From Marchantia polymorpha subsp. ruderalis (Eukaryota > Streptophyta > Marchantiopsida > Marchantiales > Marchantiaceae): 64,000 nucleotides of DNA. Numbering within the stretch: the first letter of the stretch is position 1; every line of letters starts with the position of its first letter. The DNA lies in assembly GCA_037833965.1 (NCBI GenBank), contig AP031355.1, positions 27,429,501-27,493,500 on the forward strand. The letters are read 5' to 3'. The notes below the pieces were generated by a model. The model ran no database searches and was not told the DNA's origin. It saw only the letters and a program-made list of their open reading frames with translations. Positions 50,245 through 61,126 of the stretch are shown here, piece by piece. The position numbers were made by a program, and so were the translations under genes.

Positions 50245-51862
50245 CAGCTGCATGCTTGACTATGGACTGATCCTGTACTGTTCCCGCTTTTCAGCATAAA
50301 GGATAAAGGGGAATTTAAGCACGGATGGATGGATTTCAGAATCACCGTTTTATCCATAACCTGACTCCTGAATCGATGTGAGTCGCACAAGATTCATCTG
50401 GGAAGTGTGGGACGTAGGCCCACAAGGTTCCTCTAAAGATACTCGATCTAGAAGTTCTCGAAATTTCCTGAGATTTGGCATGCTCCGGTTGGTGGCCGGG
50501 ATCAGGACATCGAGTCGGTGAGGTCAGAAAAGCGAGCTCTGCGTCTCGACATCGACCGAGTCCCGCATTCGGTCCGTCAGCCGGTCGGTCCGTGAGACCG
50601 ATTCGACCGCTGGACACGACACGACGTCACCGGGACCAGGATCCTAACTGAACCTACCGACGGCCGTCGAGAGCCGCCGTCGTCGTCTTCGAGTCCACCG
50701 TTTCACGAGCCTTGGAGAACCAATGACCGAGACCAGAGCTCATTTTGCACATGGTGTGGTCCTGCTGCCATGGCCTGCTGTTCACTTCATGGTCGAGCGA
50801 GGGAGCGAGGGACTTCCCGTGTACAATAAAAAACTGCCCGAGTCCAGGTCCAGCAGCAGCAGCGAGAGTCTGTCGGCCTTTTCTCGTTCCCGTACGCACT
50901 GGACATCGAGTGACGTGCATGCACATTCGCACTGATCCTGCTGGGAGCTCTTTAAGGAACATTGCCTGCTGATGTGGTAATGAACGTCACAGGAGTGTGG
51001 ATTACAAACTTCGTGGTTGATTGGACCTGCCACTGTTCGGATCGGCGTTCTAGCAGAACATGGCTCGACTTCCCCGATACCCAAGTGTACGGGACGCTGG
51101 CAAGGATACTAAATGTGTTCGCGTATCGAATAGAGTTTGGAATCGAGGTGATCGGGAAGATGTTGGGATAGTGGTTAGCGAAGTCGATCGAGCTGTTCAT
51201 GGACAAAAATAAGTGCTCGAGCTTTGCGGAGGCGCATCGAGCGCTTGTTCGTTTGTGCGTTTACTCCTGCAGTTTCTGCATACTCGACGCGAGTATGTCG
51301 TGGTTTTTTAATTCCAATCAAAAGATCGAGCTGCCACGAGGCGGCTACTCGTTTCAGTAGCACCTGGATGCGTGGTAACACTGCCAGATGCTGGAAGGAC
51401 TATAAAGTGCTTTAGAAGGAGTATCCAAGGGTGGAATCCGAGACTATGTTCACCGAGTGCTAGCCGGAGCCAAGTGTCATGTCTGACAATGAAAACACGA
51501 TGCTCGACGAGAAACATGAAAGTACATGTGGTATCGTAGGTAATTGTATACTTTGCTGTAATGAAAAAGTAATTCGAAACAAGGGCTGGCACACGAAGAA
51601 TGTGCAGTTGAATCTGGATCCCTCTCAGTGAAAGGAAATTCGTGAAATTCGTGGAAACTCGAAGGACTTGCTGAGCAGAGCAGAGCAGAAACTGCCGTAG
51701 GCCTCGGGAGAATGTCTCTGACATTATGGAGTTCACTTTCATCTTTTCCCATCCCAAATGGAACAATGTCTGGTATTCGGCTGGCCGTGCGCGAGGTTCC
51801 CTTCCGGAGAGGTGTCTGGAGCCTACATGCTCCACTAGTCACCACGTTTTGCATGAACACAA

Positions 51863-51905
51863 CAATAGGCTGGGTCCTCAAGGGGCTTGAGGACCCAGCC
51901 TATTG
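51863..51905. repeat. Perfect hairpin, 20-bp arms, 3-base spacer
   Basis: CAATAGGCTGGGTCCTCAAG at 51863-51882 is the exact reverse complement of 51886-51905, separated by GGG. A transcript from either strand would fold into a perfect 20-bp stem. The arm is shorter than a normal plant microRNA precursor stem and the loop is tiny, so a microRNA gene is unlikely. Confidence 0.9.
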
Positions 51906-52072
51906 GTAGTGTAGCACGACGAGACTGGAAGTTCTCGTTGACCGAGAAGCATACGCCGATGCCCCGTCATAAAGTTTGGACTAGTATATTATGAGGAGCG
52001 CAGAATAAGGAAGTTCACACTCGTCCATCGGGAGATCTTTGTGAAGGACACTGTCATCACTCTACACAAAGA

Positions 52073-52103
52073 AATTATCTTCCAGCTTTGCTGGAAGATA
52101 ATT
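52073..52103. repeat. Perfect hairpin, 14-bp arms, 3-base spacer
   Basis: AATTATCTTCCAGC at 52073-52086 is the exact reverse complement of 52090-52103, separated by TTT. It lies about 170 bases from the 20-bp hairpin at 51863 and has the same layout. Confidence 0.9.
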
Positions 52104-53177
52104 CTGGAGCTCAAAGTGCATAAAATATAAGATATGAGCATGGCACAGTGATTGACAACTGGCTCACTAGCTATAGTCAGCCACTTGTCAACTGCATATA
52201 TTGAGAATCGGAAACAGGGGACTTCATGTGATTCTGCAGGCAGTGCTGGTTCGCATCGAAGGCTTCCGTAATCTTTAGAATCGGACTGAACTGCAATTGG
52301 TGATGCAGAGATTTTGTCAGAGCAACAAATTTTGATTCTTAGTGCAAATGATTCCGGTGATGATAAGCATTCGCCTTGTGCCCGATGAATCATGAAACTT
52401 GATGGTGACCAAGAGATTCATTCAAAAACTTTCGAGAAATGGCCTCTTGACGAAACAGGAGGAAACGTTGAATACTTCAACATGTATCGGTTTACTTCAG
52501 AATACACTTGGCAATAAAATTTGCACTGTGCAAGTCTGATGGATATGATTTACAATCTTCTCTAGATCCCAAGGTCGAACTTGTTTCAGCTCTCCTCCTC
52601 ATCATCATCATCATCATGTGCTGTGGAATCCTCTGTCCAAAATCTAGGTAAGTCCAAGAGGACTGCCTCGAACGGTTGCATCAAACACGATGTTTATGCA
52701 ATCGACCGCAGAGGTCTGCGTGCCTATCTTTCCTGCAACCTGTACGCGAGTTCGTTTTGCTCCCGAGCAGTATGATCCGCTTGACAAGTAGCACTACTAC
52801 AACTCAGAAGCCAAAGTCGATGACAAAGTCGATCCCGTATACATCGTGTATGTGCATTGACTCCCGCGTAGAATACCGAAAGAAGGCTGGAGCAGGTAGG
52901 AGACGAGTCAGAAGTCGAAGGCTTCGTCAAACATTCTAATTTACTTCAGACTGCCTTTTTATAGAGGAATCTATGGATAAACTGCCTAAGTATCAATCAG
53001 TTTCGACCCTCGAGCTGCTCGACGGTAAGATCGCAGGAATGAAGGATTGACTTGTGGATCGGAAGAGAGAATCAAGCTGTACAAATTGGAAGAACACAAG
53101 CTCCTGCACTTTCCATTACCTGTTGGAGGAGATTCTTTGTCGAGAGCATCACGCTTTCTTGTGGTGAGATTCTCCAG

Positions 53178-53402
53178 GTGCTGGATAGCTGGCCATATGT
53201 CGGTCTGGTCGGAAAGGGAAAGAAACAGACGTCGAGTCGAAAGCAGATCCCCCCTGCATTCGCTTGTAGCTTTAAACTTGTCAACGAATATAACGGAACG
53301 AACAGGTTCAGACTCCGATACCACATTCACAATGTGGGTCCAACTGGGAATTACATCCTTGTCCCCACAGACATTTCTGTTTATTACGTGTACACAATGT
53401 GA
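53178..53402 (+). other. Exon-like open frame, unidentified
   Basis: Behind an acceptor-like TTCTCCAG at 53177, a plus-strand frame stays open for 74 codons to a TGA at 53400. It has a protein-like composition with phrases such as ACSFKLVNEYNGTNRF and HNVGPTGNYILVPTD, suggesting beta structure. No donor was fixed and no family is recognised. It may be an exon of a gene that also uses the open segment at 53764. Confidence 0.2.
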
Positions 53403-53763
53403 AACTGACTGTCTGCACTACCCACTTACCCCAAAACAGACAACCTCATGCAAATATCTCAAACATGGTCACACGGAACTGGATTGTAACCATCACCTGA
53501 GGCTGGTGCCTTCTTCTCACGAATCGATTAGGTGGTGCATAATCAGAAGCATATGCTCCACAGGAAGTTTTACTTCCTGCCTTGGACCACTTGAGCTCCA
53601 AAGAAGATTCATGTTGTCAGTATGACTCATCACTTCGAGATTACTTTCAAGACTCACTTTCGATCACAGGAAGAAAACAAAGAATCGACACTGAAACGAT
53701 CATAGGATGTGAACAGGCCATGGATCAACGATGGGATGGCAAACAAACGGAGTAAGAAAGTAG

Positions 53764-53988
53764 ATCCTAACCCAAGTTGCTGGTGAAGACGAGGTCAAGG
53801 CACACATCGAAGCAAGCACTGGAGCAACCATTTCCATTTTGGATTGGGCCGAGCAGTCCATATCATCGTTCAATTTCGAAGCGAAACTCTCCCAATTGTT
53901 CTCCAACACTGCTAGAACAGCATCTCTGCAAATGGATTCTCTTTCGGACTTCTCCATGGTCACAAAGAAGCCGTCCGGCATTCACAGG
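53764..53988 (+). other. Exon-like open frame, unidentified
   Basis: A 75-codon plus-strand frame without ATG reads like an internal exon: EDEVKAHIEASTGATISILD, then a helical, Ser-rich part. Its end CACAG|GTGAGT is a strong splice donor at 53988, exactly before the in-frame stop. An overlapping minus-strand ATG frame (53981-53700) also looks protein-like, so strand is not certain. A possible following segment starts after CAACTAG near 54523. Confidence 0.22.
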
Positions 53989-54246
53989 TGAGTCGATTTT
54001 TCTCCTGACTCAGATGAGATGATGTCGAGGAAGACCTGCGATGCTCAGTCAGGCGGCAACCGAAGAAGAAGAAGTCTCTAAATAAGCGCAGTTGATGCAG
54101 AGAACAATTTCCTCCGGCCGATCGAAGTGCAGTCAAGGTTTGAACAATTTCACAGCGACCTACAGTTTGGGAACTCGAAGCAGCTCGATTATGACAAGTC
54201 TGTCTAGTCCGGCACTCATATCCAACTCTTGCCCACACAGCTGCGG

Positions 54247-54434
54247 ACCTTATACGAATCACATGATCAGAAACGAAACTATCTAGCACGAAGATCTGCA
54301 ATCAGAAAACTACACAGAAAGCAGCAGTGAGTGCCTTCCTACCTTAGACCAATCACACGATCAGAAATGAAACTATCTAGCACGAAGATCTGCAGTCAGA
54401 AAACCACACACAAAGCAGCAGTGAATGCCTTCCG
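54247..54434. repeat. Tandem duplication, period 94 bp
   Basis: Copies at 54247-54340 and 54341-54434 share ACTATCTAGCACGAAGATCT and GCAGCAGTGA, with around ten differences. They form a local direct duplication with no open frame preserved between copies. Confidence 0.9.
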
Positions 54435-56999
54435 ACGTTGTGCAAACAGAGATTTGTGTTGGAAGTCACAGAAGGAACAGGGAAAGTCCAGATTCCCACG
54501 AGCACTGCTATTTTATGACAACTAGCACCGCCTTGGGAAGTGGACTTGGGGCGAAGAGCTTCACACGAAGTGAGAGAATGAGCACCAGGCTTAAAGTACG
54601 AGTGAGGAGTGGTGCTTGATGCAACGGTCTACAGCCAGACCCATGGACTAAAGTTCGAATTTGAATGTAAACGAACTGAATGGTCCACATGGACGATGTC
54701 CGAAGGCAAACAGAGCTCGGCAGAGGCCAGCAGATCATCACACGCATTATGAACCCAAACCATGAAGTGCAGAGCTATTGATTCCCTAGCGCACGATTCA
54801 GCTCAGTTTTAAGTTTTAAAGCACCGAAGGGCTGAATAGCACTCGTCACGATAGAAGAAAGACCCACCTTTAGTCCAGTGGATCTCCTTGTGTCTGACCA
54901 AGGAAAAGATTCAAATGATCAACGACAGCTTACGCAAGTAACACCGATGCGTTTAATGCTTTGGAATCTGTTGGTAATTTCTGAGGTGAATTGGGATTGT
55001 GAACACGAAACACAGACTCTTCCGCATAAGATGTAAGTATGGAACTTCGCTGTGGTTTGTGATCTGATACTGTGATGACAGAGGATGATCGACTGTGCGT
55101 AACATGATGTGCTTACATTTGCTCTTGGTTTCCGAGTCCTTGCTGGTACTTACTCGTTCCTCGCTTCGTTATGTCATCTGTGTTGGTACCAGCTCCATCT
55201 AGGCCACCATTCCATTTTGGTTTGCGATATCTTATCATCTAGGAGTCGAACTCTTACAAACTCGAGCTCGATTTGCTCCTGAAGATGTTGAGCAGTGTGA
55301 TGAACAACATTATGTGCACGCTAAGCAAAGTCTGGACTTGTCTGATTCTAACCAGAACTTTCGAATGCTTGGCATGGTTCATCTTATCCACGTCAATACA
55401 ACCTCTGGGAAGGTTTGGACAACTGTTGCTCGTGCTATTCTGGTTTAACCATCTCAGAAGCTACCTCCACTAGAGCGTCCACAAGAAGATCTTCTTTGGC
55501 GTTAGAAGGCTGGGCCTGGCGAACTGTAACTTCTTTCTGCACCATACATGGTTCCATTTCAATGTTGGAGAAGTTTCCTGTCATTTTCGGCCATTCGAGT
55601 AAGCGATGTCCATTACGGCTATCTCAGGCCTTCATAATCTCCGTCTAATTTCAGATAGAAAAAGCAAGAGCGAGATGCTCTAATGCAGATAGGGCAGGTT
55701 CGGTCAAAGCTACTTCATAGACCAAGTACTTCCGTGTTAGAATGTGGCGGGGACCAAATTGATTACATCAGGTCCTGTACTAAAACATCAAAATCTTTTG
55801 TGAAAGAAATTGTACAGTTATAATATCATGATATAAGAATTTTTTAAACTCCAAATATCTGCATCTGTTAATGTTTCAAGAGATTCACGAGGATGATGGT
55901 CTACATCCTCTTGCTCTCGGAAGTGATCAATCAGAGAAGTTTCAATCTTCTGTCACATCCCCAGCAGCTCCCACGCCACCGTGTGCATTCAAACAAAATT
56001 ACAACGACTCATGCCTACCTTCCTATCTGTCATTCTTCTTAAATTGTGGACCCGACGTATGTTGTGACCTGCTTCCAAAACCAAGTGCACATCGCAGACT
56101 GGACCTTCCAGGCTTCCGAGTCGATGACGTGGTAGCTTATGTCACTTCCACATTCCATCTCTTCAACTTGTAACGAAACTGCAGGTCGCTTTCAGCCAAT
56201 TCCGATGAGAAGTTGAATTCAAGTCGTTAGCTCTATACTAGCCGTGGCTGGACCCGTAGTCAGACCGCAACATCGGTCCGAATTTGGAAGTTGAAATTTG
56301 GAAGTTGCTTCGGTAACTAACGTTTCTGTTTCAACGTTTTCGATCGAGGCTTGAGCCGGAGCGCAGTATTTGTGGCCGATCGAGAACATCCTTCCTTCAG
56401 TTCATCTTACTATCTCCCGTTGATGGTCTTCCTGCCTACATGCATTATAAGCTTGCATGACACAGCAGTGTCTCAACCTCGAGTTAGTGTGGATTCGTCA
56501 GAAGTCTTAGTCTTCTATGAACATAACAGGGGATTCCTCAGAAGAGCATCCGGACTGGAGCTTTGGGTTGTTGTTCTGCATTTCGTTGATTATAGTCTGG
56601 GCACTTCAAATCTTGCAAGTGCTGAATGCGCTGTATCAGCCACAGTGAACCGCACTTATCTCCGTCTGATTCGAGTCTTGTTATGACACTACCGCCACAA
56701 GTAGGACAAGGATTTCCTTGCTTACATTTTTCGTGCTAGCCTCATCGTGTCTCTCCTGTGGCCAACGCTTCTCAAGTTTCTGACCCTCGCTGCTTGCAGA
56801 TCTGTTGACAGCTCTATGTCGGAGTGGGTTTGTTATGAACTGACGTATTTCTCTGTGACTCAGAATTAGCCTACCGATCCCATGGTTTAAACCGTTGTTA
56901 TTGCTTCATTTCTAGCTCCGGTACTTGGAGGAAATCTGCTCACTTTTTTCTTCTGGATAGCGCACACTACTGTCTTTCCCTGGGAGCTTTACTCTGAAG
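54435..56999. other. T-rich stretch with exon-like segments
   Basis: The plus strand is T-rich, as introns of a plus-strand transcript would be. Several open segments flanked by plausible splice sites encode hydrophobic helices, for example 56530-56645 (core FGLLFCISLIIVWALQILQV) and 56705-56866 (core ASLIVSLLWPTLLKFLTL). T-rich DNA makes such frames easily, so I do not call them exons. Confidence 0.25.
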
Positions 57000-57713
57000 A
57001 TGCCACCAATGGCTTCCTCAACAACAGCAGACACTCGTAGAACGTGTGTGTGCCCTGCTGTCCCCCGAGCTCGAGTGCACATTCCATGGAAACTCGGTCT
57101 GCACCATTGTCTGCTGGGCATGCTAGTATTTATCTTGTATTTACTACTGGCAGCAAAGGTGGCTAAGTTTCAAATGGACGGCTCACAAGAAGATTTCCTT
57201 CCGAGTGGGAAGGAACTTGCCTGCAAGGGGTTTGATCTCCAGTACGAGATGGAGGAACTGAATTATGAAATGCCTCGACTCGCTCATGAGGTTCAAGATG
57301 AAGCGAAGGCAACTCTTCCAGACGGCGGAGATGCAGGTCTTCCTGAGACCTTGGTAAGTTACTCGGTACATTCAGCCATTTCATGTTTCCAGCTTTCACA
57401 GATAGCTCTCATTTAGTGACATGATATCTGTCATCTGTGATTAGTGAATAGATACTGCAAATTTTGAAGCATGTCTCGGAAGGTTTGGAGTGCTGAAGAA
57501 ATCGATTGAGAATATTCGGATGTCAAACGTTTTACTAGATGAATGTTTAACTTTCAGAAGGTGGACGAACAGAGACCTCGAAAGAGGATGCAGCCTGTGC
57601 AGGTGTCGAAGTGGCCTCGACGACTAAGTGCACTTGTGCAAAATGATGTTCGATGTCAGATGATACTGGTCAGGAGAAAGTATGGACCTAGATGGGTGAA
57701 GGCGGAGGAGTAA
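57000..57713 (+). CDS. Candidate two-exon single-pass membrane protein
   Basis: Exon 57000-57353 starts with ATG and ends at a strong donor (TTG|GTAAGTT). Exon 57558-57713 follows a CTTTCAG acceptor and runs in phase to TAA, giving 169 residues. The product has a basic N-terminus, one hydrophobic span of about 20 residues (roughly 33-52, core CLLGMLVFILYLLLAA), an acidic hydrophilic middle (YEMEELNYEM, HEVQDEAK) and a basic C-terminal tail (RPRKRMQ ... RRKYGPRW). The hydrophilic part is not explained by T-rich composition, which favours real coding. I do not recognise the family. The ATG exon could also be the last membrane exon of a longer plus-strand gene reaching back toward 55 kb. Confidence 0.4.
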
Positions 57714-60700
57714 ATTGTAGTGCCACTTACACGAAAGTCTCTCTAGGCTACTGGTCCTCCTTGCGCTATAATGCTGCTGGATGTCAGATGCCTCAGAAGC
57801 TCACATTGGCCTATTTAGCTTCGTCGAACATACCTGAATGCTTACATAGTCATTGCATAGCCTCCAGATGATGACCTCGTGTCAATATGATCTTATTCGC
57901 TCTCTTCATCAGTGGAATTGTTCCTCTTCAAGGAGCCACATGATGATCACATATAAGCGCTGTGGATAAAGATTCTAGGATGATTCTAGGATTACATCTT
58001 CTCATCAGTGCCGGTGAAATGTGCACTACTACGAGAAATGAGCTAGAACCTAACTCCATTTCTCATGAGTAGGTGAGGCATGTGATATACGGCACTCACA
58101 GGAAGAATTGCAGTGCTTTTTGTATATGTCAGCGGAATAAAGAAACGAAATTATGGTTCTTGTGTTGGCTCTATTTAGAATTCAATTAAATGTCAACGTC
58201 AGAAAATCGTATGACTGTCAATCCATCCGTTGAAAAGAGTTATATTTGAAGCTTATGAGTCTCACAACGCTCATGATTTTGGGATATCACATATTTGTTC
58301 GGTATGGAGGTATTATAAAAGACAGGTTCACAATCAGATGATCAGCAATCACGGAAATGTATGCTGACGAGAGTCTCTTAGCACAAGAAGGTTTTACACG
58401 CATAAAAACTTGATCATAACGATAACAATTGACAAATATGTTACACAATTTCATGCCAGCCATGTAAGTAGAAGAGATCATTTGAAACATGTCTACAATG
58501 AACTGACTTTCTTCTTGTTAATCAGGAAGAAGTCAAGTTCATCATCATGGAGAGTTGGAACATTGTGTATTTCAAGCTAACTTCAATGCAATAAAAATGC
58601 TCTGGGCACGGAAGGGTACCATCACATGAACCCTTCATTTGAATGCTGGAAGGTAACAGTCTAAGAATAGCAACATGATATCCCCTATCAACAATCGGTG
58701 CGTCAACGGAACTTGTTCAGAGCCTCTACATCCTGAATACTTCTTAGAAACATGTTATGAACGTATGTATCTGAAATTTGGAGATATAAACGTTTATCTA
58801 TTCGGGCGAGGCTGACCTTGCAGCGTTGGACATAATGAGATGATACTGCAATGATCCAAGAATTCTCTGCATGACGTTCATTCTTAACATTTGAATTTCT
58901 GGATGGCCCTTCAAAGAGGTGTCATGCACAACCCGAGAAGCTGACCATTTCGAAATTGAATCAAAAGTTATCGTTATTATGAAATTGATTAACGCTTAAC
59001 GGTACCCTGGAGTAGTGCTTCTATGTGTGAACGATGAGATCCTTCCTGGAGCCCGATATCTTGCTCCTCGAGCACGATCTCTGCATTTGGAAGAGTTTGA
59101 CTACAATACCTCGATAGTTTAGTTCTCGACGAATGTTTTGAACCTCATTCTTTCTCACCCTCCCTCTACCGTTCACACACTTCTCCTGATGTCGAATTTT
59201 CTGTGGTTTCTGATCACAGATGTGGCATTCTTACTTCTGAAGCTGGAATTGGGTCTCTTCCTGTCATTCATCATGACCCTTTGTGTTGTACTCGGTCCAA
59301 CCACGATCTTCAGAGTGATGTCACATCCAATTGAGTATTACAGGGCAGTGCGCAGAGCAATGCAGGCATCCGGCAGGCCTCGAATCCCAGCTCCATTTCT
59401 TTGAACATGGAGACCTCACAGCTACTCGAAATAGACTTCTCTCTTGCATTTCTCAGATTTCTGTGCCCTCGATCCCTTCGTCTTGCGTGCGTCCTTTACT
59501 TACTGGCTACACATCTGCCTGCCATCTTCATTGCAATCAACTTAGGTAGTTAGTACTCTCTGCTTGCTTCTGGAATTTGAACCGGCATTTAAGTACAAGC
59601 TTCTGCGCGTCGCTTTGAGCAATAGAGAATAACTGTTGGTACAACAGCCACTATGTCTACAGTCTCAAGTGTCAGGTGTGCTCTTGGTCGTGTGATATGC
59701 GGCTGATGGGGCTCAAGTGGGCACACAGCTGCATTTAGAGCGGAACTGTGGAACCGACGTTCATGGCGAATGAGTTAGCCGCAACCAGTTGATGTCGTCT
59801 TTGCAGAGGCTTTCCGAATACACTGGTGTCACATACTGTGCACATATGGACAGCACATCTGGATCAGAGTTTGCAGTACTCACGAGATTTAGTTCTCTAT
59901 TTTTTTCAAAAGTCATTAAATTTTGAGGACGAAGGTTCAGAAAAGAGGTCATGGATTCTAACTCGCAGGAGTTGATGGATGACGCATACTGACTTCCAGG
60001 ATTTGTTGACATGTGGGAGCGACTGGCAACTTTGCCCCTCACGTTGCAACAGAGTAATCTGTGACAGGCTATGGCCTGCTGCGACAGGGAACTGCTGTGC
60101 CCAGGGACAGACCAATCTAGCACATCTGGGAAATTTCGGAGAAACTGCCTATGAAGATAGAGAGACACTCTCAGAGAGGTGAGTTACATTTGGAAAGAAC
60201 TGTACGAATTTTTGCGAGCAGATCTTTCAAACTCCTTCAGTCTGACATCCTGTGTCGACCAGGCTAGAAGGGATGAATACCTGGTGCTAACATCTCAACC
60301 GTCGTCCGCCGCTGGCTCACTGCTGCTTGAAACGAAGTACACCTGTCAGGCTTTGGATTTCCAACTTACGCGGACCGTGCACACTGATCTTCGTCAGACT
60401 TTGAAATTCCAACTCACTCTGTCTGTCTACAATGATCTCCTTCGAGGCTACTACAGAACTTCTTCGGCAGGCAGCTTGTTGAATGAAGTTATGTCGATTC
60501 GTTTCCTTGAGTAGACATCCTATCATATCCCCTTATGGGTTAGTGCGCACTTCTCCAGGTTGACTGCAAATGTGGCACTCCGTTCTTTCGTACGAGCAGA
60601 AATTTTTTGTGGAGCGAGCGCTCGTCACAAGTTTTGTATGTAGTAAGAACTACTCACACGTGATTACAATTTACAGTTCATTAAATTTATCCAGCTGATC

Positions 60701-61126
60701 AACTCGTTTCAGTTATAGAGTTTGTCCGAATTTCAAACATCGTGACGTCCATTACAGCTTTAATGTGACAAACTTTCAGTATGTTCTCATGTGCCCACGA
60801 ACACTCTTCAAAATGACTCACTTCTTGACTACGGGACGTTTGTCGTAAGACCTCTTGTGCACAAGATTCAGCGTACGGTACCTTCTTCAAAATGCATCCA
60901 GCTCTATACCAGAATATGAGTGATGGGTGCAATCATTCGTAATGCATGTCACAGCATACACACAATTCAAGAGTCGAGATGACAGATGGTAGAGAAATAT
61001 TACAAAGTTGTCTCCCAATGTACAATTATGGTTCCGCGAGTGCAGAAGAAAGACGGACCAGTCTAACGCTAGAGAGCTTGAACGCTCGATGTATGTGGCT
61101 GAATGTATGTGGAGGTCCTCTCTCTT
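57714..61126. other. Intergenic or intronic stretch with weak coding signals
   Basis: An ATG frame at 59189-59404 encodes 71 residues with two hydrophobic spans and a basic end (RAVRRAMQASGRPR). Behind it 59405-59545 continues hydrophobic in another frame and ends at TTAG|GTAGTT. A strong acceptor (CTTGTTAATCAG) at 58527 opens a 22-codon frame to a stop. None can be tied into a gene with confidence. The region left of 61127 also contains the 3' flank of the transporter gene. Confidence 0.3.

Larger units (their letters stand above)
47359..52500. other. Gene-free stretch
   Basis: Composition is mixed: AT-rich at 48.4-49.1 kb, GC-richer at 49.8-51.4 kb. Overlapping frames of up to 175 codons occur on both strands in the GC-richer part without recognisable domains. 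Structures worth noting are a GA microsatellite (50224) and two perfect hairpins (51863 and 52073), listed separately. Confidence 0.35.

Noticed and set aside
52566..52647. Apparent short exon with a transmembrane helix between good splice sites
   Set aside because: The run of isoleucines comes from an ATC microsatellite at 52601-52616, so the 'membrane helix' is explained by simple repeat DNA.
53047..53625. 192-codon plus-strand frame
   Set aside because: It starts with TTG, has no domain and overlaps better-looking exon-like segments in other frames.
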